A stretch of DNA of 64,000 bases, from IMG/VR virus record IMGVR_UViG_3300012926_000004, positions 1 to 64,000 of that record; one strand, 5' to 3'. The notes beneath the pieces were generated by a model. It was given only the letters and a program-made list of their open reading frames with translations, was not told the origin of the DNA and ran no database searches. Shown in pieces: positions 24,922 through 32,642 of the stretch (within the stretch, counting starts at the first letter, position 1; the number at the start of each line of letters is the position of its first letter). Source of the DNA: a virus. The position numbers were made by a program, and so were the translations under genes.

Positions 24922-27567
24922 CTAAGGCGTTGTACTCAGCAGCATATAAAGTGTTATGCCACTAATTGTTATAGGAAACGATCGGTTAGCTACAGCCGTT
25001 GAACCTGCGATTCCAGCAGCATTGATCGAAAGAGGTTTGCTGAGATTCAGAGTTCCATCCTGCTGAATATCGGGGCCAAGCTGGCCATTATTGACAAAAA
25101 ATTGCATTGTCTTTAGGGCGTTGAATTCCAACCTATTTGGAAAATTAACCGTGTCTACAGCTACACCGTTGAAATTGCCAGAACCCAGGTTCCCGCAACC
25201 TGTTGAGATCGTCAAACACAAAGAATCTAGGCCAGCAGAACCTCCAGGGACTAGACCTATTTGTGTAGTGCCTGTCCCCGCAAACACAGATCCTGAAGTG
25301 TTCAATTGAGTTGCATTGATGCCCCCGTTTACTGTAAATATCCCATTGGGGAACATGGTCACCCAAGTTGTACCCAGAGTTGAGAAATTCAATATCCCTG
25401 CCGGGGTACTTTGCAGCTGCCAGTCGTTGACCCCTGAGGCAGTTCCTCGAATGCTTATTGACGTTCCAGCCGCATTTGAACTTGAGAATATGGTATTTAC
25501 TATGGCCGAGTTGAAGTTAGTCCAAGAACCGATTCCAGTATTGGTGGAGACCGCTGTGATCCCAGTAGCTTGACCGCCCGAAGCCTGTAAGAACGGTGTT
25601 CCAACTGATTGAGCATCATTCAGGAATCGCAAGAAGAAAGACCCGTTCAACCACAGCGAATCGGCTATATGATTATTGGTTGTTCTAGACTGGTCGTAGT
25701 AGACCACTTCCGCGCCCACGCCGGGATTGCCGACTAACGCCACACCAGTATTCGTGATGCTTGCTGGCGTGAAGTTGGCAGTAGCGTTTACTGTTCCCGC
25801 GGCTGTGATGTTTCCAGTGGCTGTGATTGTTGTACCCGCAATGACGTTTGGTGTGGTCGTGCCAATAGGCCCAGGCGCGAGCAGAGCGTTGTTGATTCGA
25901 GCTGCCGCAATATTGCCGGTGGTGATGTTAGCTCCGTTGATCGCTGTGATACCGGAGCCTGGTCCGACGAAGCCTGTAGAGGCTGTGATCGTAGTACCGC
26001 CAAGCGTAGTAAACGTTCCAGCCGCGGGCGTAGTGCCTCCAATAACGGTCCCGTTTATGGTCCCGCCGGTGATTGCAGCAATTGGGAACCGTGCTGGAGC
26101 AAGCGTGCCTGAGGAGATGTTCGAAGCGTTAAGCGCGGTTAGCTGTGATCCGTCGCCAGTGAAGCCTGGGCTGGCTGTAGTTGAGACGTTGCCGGTGGCT
26201 GTGATCGCGCCGGTGGAGACTGAGCCGGAGGTTAGCAAGTTGGCGATGGTTGCAGTAGTGGCAGTGGCGAGGCCTGTAACTGAGATACCTGCTCCGAAGT
26301 TCTGGCCGACCGTGAAAGTGTTGATGACGTCCGTGTAGGCGATGTCAGGTGGAAGCTGTGCTTGCAAGATATGTCCGCCAGCATCCAGCCCAGCATAACC
26401 ATTAGGCTGATTCTTCTGGTTCGAGGGTTGGGCAGCATTGGCCACAGTCAGCGCAGTGTTGGCCGTCGATAAGGCGTTCGAGGCCACAGCCAGCACGCTC
26501 GCATCGCCATTGTCCACGTAGAGTTTGTTCGCGGCCTGAGTGTTGGTCGTAGGCTGGCCGGACAGATTCAGCGGTCCAGTCATCGTGTCACCGCTGCGAT
26601 TGACCTTAGCATTCCAATTGGTTTGGTCGCCGGTAGTTGGCAGGTAAAAGCCTGCGGACGTAGCTACAGAAATCTGCGGCGTTGTAGAACCAAAAGCTAC
26701 AGATACCGTAAATCCGTTGGCGGTAGTGCCAGTGACGTTCGTGACTGTGCCGCCACCGATCGGGACCTTGGTGAACAAGCCTGTGGTGGCATCGTAGGCG
26801 ACTAGAGCCTGACCTGCGGTCTGCGTGATCGACTGCGGAAAGACTCCTGGGGAGCCGCCGCCGAAGCCGCCAGCTGCCCAAGCGTAGGAGTAGGTTATGC
26901 CGGTTTGCGGCGTCACCTGAATTAGGTAGAGACCGATGTTCGTGAAGAAGGAATAGTTCCCGTATTGGTCTGCGGATTGTGGGTTCGCGATAGGTACAGT
27001 CAGCTGCGAGTCAGCATAGAGCGAGACTCCAGTGGTCGGGCAGGGCGAGCCGAAGGCTGTTACGCGACAGACCCGGACGAGCGCACCCGATGCGGGCTGG
27101 CCTCCAGGCGACACGACCTGACCTGACACGGCTGAAGCATTCGAGGACTGAGCTGTAGTGGCCGGCGTGAACGCCAGGCAGCACAGCATCACGACCATAG
27201 CTGTGACAACAGTCACCAGGTTCAGCCTAGCGCGCGAATTCTGTCGATGCCATTCCGTCATACAAGCTTTGTGGACTAGATAGTTCAGTTTCTTGCCGCC
27301 GCCTGAATGTAGTCGGTCGTCACGTAGCTGGCCTGTCGGTTCCCAGTTGCCGCCGGTCATGCGCGACTCCTCGATGCCGATCCGGCCGCCGTTAGGGCAG
27401 GAGTCTAGAGCGCACTGGCCCTGCTGTTCCGCCCACAAGAGTTGTTTGCGCCGAATGTACTCAGCCCGGCCGGGTGGGTTATTCAAGCAGATCTCTCGGC
27501 CGTCATCGTAGCGGCGAGTTGCAGGTTCCTGCGGAGCCTGCCTAAACCTTTTGCGCATATACCGCAT
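24922..27567 (-). CDS. HNH-like zinc module fused to a signal-anchored fibre protein
   Basis: 881 aa. Residues 1-110 look like an HNH/zinc module: YIRRKQLLWAEQQGQCALDS with Cys52 and Cys57, LRDDRLHSGGGKK, and LNYLVHKACMTEWHRQN. A hydrophobic segment follows (TVVTAMVVMLCCLAFTPATT), then the carboxypeptidase-regulatory-like domain, the SGDTMTGPLNLSGQPTTNTQ fibre repeat and a long beta region, as in the 23399 gene. GGAGG lies 7 bases before the ATG at 27567, so the full length is supported. Met103 (27261), just before the hydrophobic segment, has no ribosome binding site. The two parts may be an in-frame fusion of formerly separate genes. Confidence 0.75.
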   Translation of the reverse strand: MRYMRKRFRQAPQEPATRRYDDGREICLNNPPGRAEYIRRKQLLWAEQQGQCALDSCPNGGRIGIEESRMTGGNWEPTGQLRDDRLHSGGGKKLNYLVHKACMTEWHRQNSRARLNLVTVVTAMVVMLCCLAFTPATTAQSSNASAVSGQVVSPGGQPASGALVRVCRVTAFGSPCPTTGVSLYADSQLTVPIANPQSADQYGNYSFFTNIGLYLIQVTPQTGITYSYAWAAGGFGGGSPGVFPQSITQTAGQALVAYDATTGLFTKVPIGGGTVTNVTGTTANGFTVSVAFGSTTPQISVATSAGFYLPTTGDQTNWNAKVNRSGDTMTGPLNLSGQPTTNTQAANKLYVDNGDASVLAVASNALSTANTALTVANAAQPSNQKNQPNGYAGLDAGGHILQAQLPPDIAYTDVINTFTVGQNFGAGISVTGLATATTATIANLLTSGSVSTGAITATGNVSTTASPGFTGDGSQLTALNASNISSGTLAPARFPIAAITGGTINGTVIGGTTPAAGTFTTLGGTTITASTGFVGPGSGITAINGANITTGNIAAARINNALLAPGPIGTTTPNVIAGTTITATGNITAAGTVNATANFTPASITNTGVALVGNPGVGAEVVYYDQSRTTNNHIADSLWLNGSFFLRFLNDAQSVGTPFLQASGGQATGITAVSTNTGIGSWTNFNSAIVNTIFSSSNAAGTSISIRGTASGVNDWQLQSTPAGILNFSTLGTTWVTMFPNGIFTVNGGINATQLNTSGSVFAGTGTTQIGLVPGGSAGLDSLCLTISTGCGNLGSGNFNGVAVDTVNFPNRLEFNALKTMQFFVNNGQLGPDIQQDGTLNLSKPLSINAAGIAGSTAVANRSFPITISGITLYMLLSTTP

Positions 27568-28441
27568 TGATAGCCTCCAGGGATTGCCTGATTTTGGTCG
27601 TGAGGTCCTGCGTGTGATGTGCAGCTGTGGTCAACGGTGCTTGGCCGGTGGCAATCCGCTCGGCTTGCTCCTCAGGGGACTCGTTGCCGACGTTGGCTGA
27701 CCAAGGCTGGTTGGCTGGCCATAGCTCAGCGAGGGAAGTTACTTGCTGCTGCAAGGCAGCTATCTCAGCACGGAGCTGAGCCTCGCGTTCAGCCGCGCCT
27801 AGAGCATAGTCCAGCGTAGCAGCATTCGTGGTCAGGTTCTGCTGCTTGCGCAATACCTGCATGCGGTCATCCAGGCGCTGCTTCTGAGTAACCGGCACCT
27901 TGATATCCATGATGACCCTGGGCTCGACCAGAGCTTTGGGCGAAGCTTGCTGATTGCGCTGCTCGACCAACAACGCAAACTTGCGCATTGGCAGCGCGCG
28001 AGCTTCCTGGAGCCAGGCGTACTCGGCCCAGACGTTTGGATGGATCCGGGTCAACAGCCGAGCAGCTTCCACAGTCACGGTCGACATCTGGTCCATAGTC
28101 AAGCCCTCAAGGCGCTCGCCGAGGATCATATAAGTTCCCCACATGGACTGACTGAGGCCGAGGTCTTCCCGAGCTGCGTCTTCGTCGACGAAGCCAAGTT
28201 CCTGCCAGGCTTGACGTTGGCGCAGCTTCCAGCCGTAGAAGGCAATCTCGACCAGGGAGTTCCTAAGCTTAGTCGCCGCTGACCTGACCTTGGCGAACAT
28301 CTCAGGCGACGACAGTTCGCCGCTGGCCATGATCTGCGGCTGTGGCTGGATTGGGAATTTTGTGGGGACAAGACTGGGCCGCCCCTGATTTGCAACCTGA
28401 GCGGCTAGACTAGACGTGCGGACTGGATCGATGAAGGCCAT
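27542..28441 (-). CDS. Hypothetical helical protein, possible helix-turn-helix
   Basis: 299 aa, not recognised. The segment WQELGFVDEDAAREDLGLSQ followed by SMWGTYMILGERLEGL reads like a helix-turn-helix of the type seen in phage DNA-binding proteins. The C-terminal third is coiled coil (AEREAQLRAEIAALQQQVTS). It overlaps the following fibre gene by 26 bases. Its location between virion genes could mean a late regulator or a tail chaperone; I cannot decide. Confidence 0.55.
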   Translation of the reverse strand: MAFIDPVRTSSLAAQVANQGRPSLVPTKFPIQPQPQIMASGELSSPEMFAKVRSAATKLRNSLVEIAFYGWKLRQRQAWQELGFVDEDAAREDLGLSQSMWGTYMILGERLEGLTMDQMSTVTVEAARLLTRIHPNVWAEYAWLQEARALPMRKFALLVEQRNQQASPKALVEPRVIMDIKVPVTQKQRLDDRMQVLRKQQNLTTNAATLDYALGAAEREAQLRAEIAALQQQVTSLAELWPANQPWSANVGNESPEEQAERIATGQAPLTTAAHHTQDLTTKIRQSLEAINAVYAQKV

Positions 28442-28510
28442 TGCCGCCAGTGTAGCTGGGCTGGCAGGGTTAGGGATAGAGTTTTACATGGATTTCTGAG
28501 GTTCCAGGCC

Positions 28511-28729
28511 TTAGCTCATGCGCTGATATTGATATTGGTTCAAGATAGACTGGTTGAAGTAGGCTTTTGGGCGCATGCCTGATGTGGCGAATCCCTCGGC
28601 TGTGAGTTGCGGCACCCCTTGATACGTGTAGACCGGACCTCGATTGAACGTTATGTATAGCGTCTGCGTATCGTCATCGTATTGGACTTGCTGGATATTG
28701 CCGCTAGGGTCAGTCGGGATCACGCGCAT
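28511..28729 (-). CDS. KTSC domain protein
   Basis: 72 aa. The pattern VQYDDDTQTLYITFNRGPVY then TYQGVPQLTAEGF, ending KAYFNQSILNQYQYQRMS, matches the KTSC domain, found alone in many phages and at the C-terminus of some lysyl-tRNA synthetases. Function is unknown. I use the ATG at 28729 because AGGTGAGG precedes it and the domain begins soon after; a longer frame reaches 28789. Confidence 0.8.
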   Translation of the reverse strand: MRVIPTDPSGNIQQVQYDDDTQTLYITFNRGPVYTYQGVPQLTAEGFATSGMRPKAYFNQSILNQYQYQRMS

Positions 28730-28782
28730 GTAGTTCGCCTCACCTAGACAACACAATATCATGTAAACTAGGTCGTAACAAC

Positions 28783-29589
28783 ATGCCAACTATTCCTGCT
28801 GCCGGAGCCATGCTACGTGAGGTTTTTCAAGCTAACTCTGCAGACGCTGCGGCAACTCCTGTCATTACCCTGGGCACTCTTGCTACGTCGATCGGCTGTT
28901 CAGTTACTACTTTGGTGCCGCTGGCGGAAGCCGGATTTCTAAGGCTGAAATCAGCGCCGCCGTTGACGAGTCAGAGTTATGTAGAGGTCGTGCCTGAGGC
29001 TGCGGTGGTCTGGCTGCGGTCCTGGATCCAGCCGGTACAGGCCAAGCCGTTGTTTAGTGCTGCGGATCTGGCTGATTTGCTGGAGGTCACCACAGCTGAG
29101 GTCGTGAAGGTGGCCGCACAGCATGCGATTCCGACAGCCTGGGAGCCGGGGCTGGGCGGGTTCACGTTCTCAGTGTTCGCCGCTCGGCAGCTAGTCCTCG
29201 CTGTCGTGCAGTCTCGCCAGATAGCCGTCGAAGCTCCCAGGTGGGACCGTCAGGCCATGCTCTGGCTTCTGCTCGAAGCTGATCCCGAGGCAGAGTTCCG
29301 CCAAGTCCCGTTGACGTATTCCGAAGCAATCGAAAAAGAGATCACCCGAACTCTGAGTCTGGAGGGACCGGCTAGAAGCTTGCGCGCTGCCGCTTTGATC
29401 GAGAGATTCGAGGATGCGCGACGACTGCTGGCGGCTGCGGCTGCTAGCCACGGCTCTCCGACCGACTCACAGCCCGCTTCTCAGCCCGGCCACGACGCTC
29501 CTGCCGACGAGCATGCGTCCGAGAAATACGCGCACCGGTTTTTGCGGCTAAGGCCCGTTCCTGCACCTTCCGCCCGTGCTCGCCCTTGA
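28783..29589 (+). CDS. Plus-strand island gene, possible regulator
   Basis: 268 aa, the only plus-strand gene inside the 44-kb minus virion block. It contains two stretches that could be winged-helix-like (TLGTLATSIGCSVTTLVPLA, and FSAADLADLLEVTTAEVVKV), followed by helices and a Pro/Ser/His-rich tail. The last 146 bases overlap the convergent small gene at 29701-29444, which explains the odd C-terminal composition. ATCATGTAAACT stands 13 bases before the start region. Reality and function are moderate guesses. Confidence 0.5.
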   Translation: MPTIPAAGAMLREVFQANSADAAATPVITLGTLATSIGCSVTTLVPLAEAGFLRLKSAPPLTSQSYVEVVPEAAVVWLRSWIQPVQAKPLFSAADLADLLEVTTAEVVKVAAQHAIPTAWEPGLGGFTFSVFAARQLVLAVVQSRQIAVEAPRWDRQAMLWLLLEADPEAEFRQVPLTYSEAIEKEITRTLSLEGPARSLRAAALIERFEDARRLLAAAAASHGSPTDSQPASQPGHDAPADEHASEKYAHRFLRLRPVPAPSARARP

Positions 29590-29701
29590 CCGCAGCTTCG
29601 AGTTTGCGCGCTGGAATCGGATTGCCTTCCTTGACGCCGAGATCCCGATGCAGCTGACCCTTGTGTGCACCAAATGCTTTCGCCATCCATTTCTTAGCCA
29701 T
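29444..29701 (-). CDS. Small basic conserved phage protein, 85 aa
   Basis: Starts MAKKWMAKAFGAHKGQLHRD then LGVKEGNPIPARKLEAAVKG, a sequence type I recognise as common small proteins in phage structural clusters (a K-x-x-GxLHRxLGVxxGxxIP motif). The C-terminus is very basic (RTHARRQERRGRAEKRA). GGAGGAAG stands 10 bases before the ATG. Function unknown; charge suggests nucleic-acid contact. Confidence 0.7.
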   Translation of the reverse strand: MAKKWMAKAFGAHKGQLHRDLGVKEGNPIPARKLEAAVKGEHGRKVQERALAAKTGARISRTHARRQERRGRAEKRAVSRSESRG

Positions 29702-29703
29702 GA

Positions 29704-29940
29704 TTAGTCTTCCTCCTCTAAGTCCTCTAGAGCTTTGTTGATGTCTGCTACAACGTCTTCAGCTGGACGCTTGACCAGGAATCCTTCGCCTGTGGTAGGC
29801 GACTGGCCAGCAAAGAATATGCTGCATGTGTCGCCGCCTTCATGTTCCTTGACAGCTACGACCTTGCGTGGCTGAATGCTGAGGTAGCCATCAATATCGA
29901 TCAGAAGAGCCTGCTTGGTGCGAGTTAGCTGCTGTCTCAT
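29704..29940 (-). CDS. Hypothetical protein, 78 aa
   Basis: Not recognised. Beta-type N-terminal part (ALLIDIDGYLSIQPRKVVAV, GDTCSIFFAG) and an acidic helical tail (DINKALEDLEEED). It starts within the stop of the 901-aa protein (ATGA overlap), so it is translationally coupled and probably a minor virion or assembly protein. Confidence 0.6.
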   Translation of the reverse strand: MRQQLTRTKQALLIDIDGYLSIQPRKVVAVKEHEGGDTCSIFFAGQSPTTGEGFLVKRPAEDVVADINKALEDLEEED

Positions 29941-32642
29941 TGCGGGGCCTCTTCATCTTCATCCTGATCCTGGAACAATGGATTGCGCGATTTAATCTTG
30001 TTCTTGCCCTTGGCAGCTTCCTTCTCAGCCCGCTGTTGCATTCTAGTCTTAGAAGCTTCGACTTGTTTTGCCATCTCGTCGATGGAAGCTTGGTCGACAT
30101 CAGGCTTGTTGGGAGTTTGCTGTTGTTGAGCTTTGTTGGCCGCAACTCCGGCACCGAGCAGTCCCAGCCACGGGCTCGGACGCTTGAGCTTGCCACGTTT
30201 TTCAGCTTCGGTGGCTAGCTGCCGGATCATTTCTTCGACACCAGTGCGCTGGTCGGCGGGTAGCGCCATAACCTTACGTAAACCTTCAGCAGTAGGCTTA
30301 CTTAGCTCAGCGATCAACTTCGGCGAGTCCATCATGTTGGCGATGATACGCGGACCGAGTGCAATGCCAAGCGTGATCGCGCCAGTGCTAAGCGCTGTGG
30401 CTAGCGGGTGAGCGCCTGCGCCGGTTATCGATCGTGCCAGGCCTTCGATCAGGCCAAGGCCGCTGCCGACTACGCCTGCGATTCGATAAGGCGAGACTTC
30501 CCGCATCTTGACTAGCTTGGTCAGCATGTTCAGCTTGCTAAGTTCCTGGATCTTCTCAGGGGTCAGGTCGGTGATGTCAGCCTTGACAGGTTCAGGTGCA
30601 GCAGGTTCCGGCTTGTACTTGGGCTCAGGCACGGTTACTTGAGCTGGTTCGGCTGGAACTTTAGCTTGAGCTTTAGCTGTAGCAACTTCTGTAGGCAGAG
30701 CTTTACGCTGGCGGATCGTATCGCGCAGCTGATCGACTAGTTTGCCTGCATTCGGATCGTAATGCGGCGTCAGGCCGTTCGGCTTGCCGGTCAGCATCTG
30801 CCGTGCGCGGTTGGCCTCGGCTGGGTTCGAGTCAAGGAAAGGCTGTGTGGCGTTGTAGGAGTCAGCGGCTTTGATGCCAGCAGCTACAGGCGAGCCAGAT
30901 CCCGAGGGACCTGTGTTCTCGAAGAACGTATTTTTATAAGTCTGCCAGTAGTTCTTGGCGCGAGTCAGCTTCGAGCCCGCGCCATACTCATCAGCCATAT
31001 GCTTGATCATGGCGTCGGTTTGGTTCTTGACATGACGCAGAGCGTCGCGAACATCGCCAGCCATCTGGTATCCGCCCTGACGGATCGCCTTGCCGAGTTC
31101 CGAGCTATAACCCATCAGATGGTTGATGTCGATGGACTTCTCGGCAGGCGACTCAGCGTCACGAGCTGCATTGTAATTCTCGGAATATTCCCCAACTTCC
31201 TTCTGAACTACACCACGCATCGCATCGGTTAGAGTGGCATAAGTAAACTTGGGGCCAAAGGCCTTTCGCGCTGTCTCATCGTAGAGATTCGTTGTGCCAG
31301 CTTCTTCTTTGGCTCGGTTCAGGATGTCCTCGAAGATCTTATGTGAACCTTCAGAGCCGAGGTATTTGTCCTGGGCTTCGCCGACAGCTTCAACTAAAGG
31401 TGCCATCGGTTCCGTAGCATTGCCAACCTGCTTACGAACTGTGTCATATAAGGTATCTACCGCGGCTTTAGCCCCAGCTTGGACCACCGGCAGCCGGCGA
31501 TAGATCCGGTCGCGCAGTTCCAGCTCCTGACGTGCAAGCTGACCACGAGACGTATCAGCCTCGGTCGCGTTGTTGGCCGTGTCGACTAGATCCTGATGAG
31601 CTTGGTTCGCAGCTTCCTGCTTCTCAGCGAGCCTGTTCTGGTACTCAGCTTTCTTCTCGATGTTGGTTTGGCGTATGTCCGCGATGTCGTTGGAATGCTT
31701 TTCGAGCGCGGTTTGGGTTTTCTCCGCAGCCTTAGCGGTCTCCTCGACGTTCTTTGCACCGGTTTCGAGAGCGATCTTGCCGACCGAGCTCGGTGAAGTG
31801 TTGACGATTGCACGTTGGCCAGTAGCTACTTTGTCCGCCACCCAGTTCTTGATCTCGGCAGGTGACCGCGTAGCTGCATGCAGCACGTCACCCTGGCCCT
31901 GAAACTCAGCAATCGTCCCGACCGGATCATCCAGCAACTTCTGTTTGATGTCTTTGAGCTCGGCCGTCATTTTATCCTTGGCAGCTTTGATCGTGTCTGC
32001 TGAGTCGTAGCCTTCAGCCTTGAGCTTGGCGATTCCCTCGTCGCCGATAATGGCACCGGTTACGCCGCCTACGACATCAGGGAGCTGCTGGACTACGGCT
32101 TTAGCTGTGTCCCAGGGATGGAGCAAGGCGGATGCCGCGCCGCCGATACGCTTCCGAGCATAGTACTCAGCAACGTTCTCTCCCCCGCCCAGCTTCGGAT
32201 CGCCGTAGAGGAGTTTGTCCATGTACGTAACTTGATCGTCAGGCGTATTGTGCTGGATCGCAGGCCGGGTCAGGTAGCCGATCACGCGATCGCGCCAGCC
32301 AGGTTCTTGAGCTGGGACTTCCTGCTTGACGTGGCCGGCAATAGCGTCGTAATCGATGCCTGAGGTTGCAGCAGGGGACGTTGAAGGCGTAGTAGGCTGA
32401 CTGGATGCCGGAGCGATCGGGGACGCAGCAGCAGCCGCCTGGGGGTTCGCAGCAGCAGCTTGCAAGTCAGTACCGGATGCATTGATGAACTGGTTGACGG
32501 AAGGCGCGGTTGACTTGGCAGCAGGCTTCGTAACCTTCACGGCCGGGTGCCCGGCAGGCAGCTTAGCCGGCGGAGGCACCGCAGCCTTCACGCCCTGAGC
32601 AATAGCGTCGTAGTCGATCGTGCCTGCGCTCTGGCCTTCCAT
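29937..32642 (-). CDS. Large internal virion / ejection-type protein, 901 aa
   Basis: Two copies of a short motif (TIDYDAIAQGVKAAVP and GIDYDAIAGHVKQEVP) flank a low-complexity Ala/Pro/Ser linker near the N-terminus. A long helical and coiled-coil body follows (EETAKAAEKTQTALEKHSND, QNRLAEKQEAANQAHQD). A hydrophobic stretch near residue 750 (VVGSGLGLIEGLARSI, STGAITLGIALGPRI) and a Lys-rich tail complete it. Long helical proteins with late hydrophobic segments between nozzle and fibre genes are typical of podovirus ejection proteins. The start codon directly follows the stop of the 716-aa gene. Confidence 0.6.
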   Translation of the reverse strand: MEGQSAGTIDYDAIAQGVKAAVPPPAKLPAGHPAVKVTKPAAKSTAPSVNQFINASGTDLQAAAANPQAAAAASPIAPASSQPTTPSTSPAATSGIDYDAIAGHVKQEVPAQEPGWRDRVIGYLTRPAIQHNTPDDQVTYMDKLLYGDPKLGGGENVAEYYARKRIGGAASALLHPWDTAKAVVQQLPDVVGGVTGAIIGDEGIAKLKAEGYDSADTIKAAKDKMTAELKDIKQKLLDDPVGTIAEFQGQGDVLHAATRSPAEIKNWVADKVATGQRAIVNTSPSSVGKIALETGAKNVEETAKAAEKTQTALEKHSNDIADIRQTNIEKKAEYQNRLAEKQEAANQAHQDLVDTANNATEADTSRGQLARQELELRDRIYRRLPVVQAGAKAAVDTLYDTVRKQVGNATEPMAPLVEAVGEAQDKYLGSEGSHKIFEDILNRAKEEAGTTNLYDETARKAFGPKFTYATLTDAMRGVVQKEVGEYSENYNAARDAESPAEKSIDINHLMGYSSELGKAIRQGGYQMAGDVRDALRHVKNQTDAMIKHMADEYGAGSKLTRAKNYWQTYKNTFFENTGPSGSGSPVAAGIKAADSYNATQPFLDSNPAEANRARQMLTGKPNGLTPHYDPNAGKLVDQLRDTIRQRKALPTEVATAKAQAKVPAEPAQVTVPEPKYKPEPAAPEPVKADITDLTPEKIQELSKLNMLTKLVKMREVSPYRIAGVVGSGLGLIEGLARSITGAGAHPLATALSTGAITLGIALGPRIIANMMDSPKLIAELSKPTAEGLRKVMALPADQRTGVEEMIRQLATEAEKRGKLKRPSPWLGLLGAGVAANKAQQQQTPNKPDVDQASIDEMAKQVEASKTRMQQRAEKEAAKGKNKIKSRNPLFQDQDEDEEAPQ

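Noticed and set aside
16909-27567. Diversity-generating retroelement targeting the fibres
   Set aside because: No reverse transcriptase and no template/variable repeat pair were found in the window.
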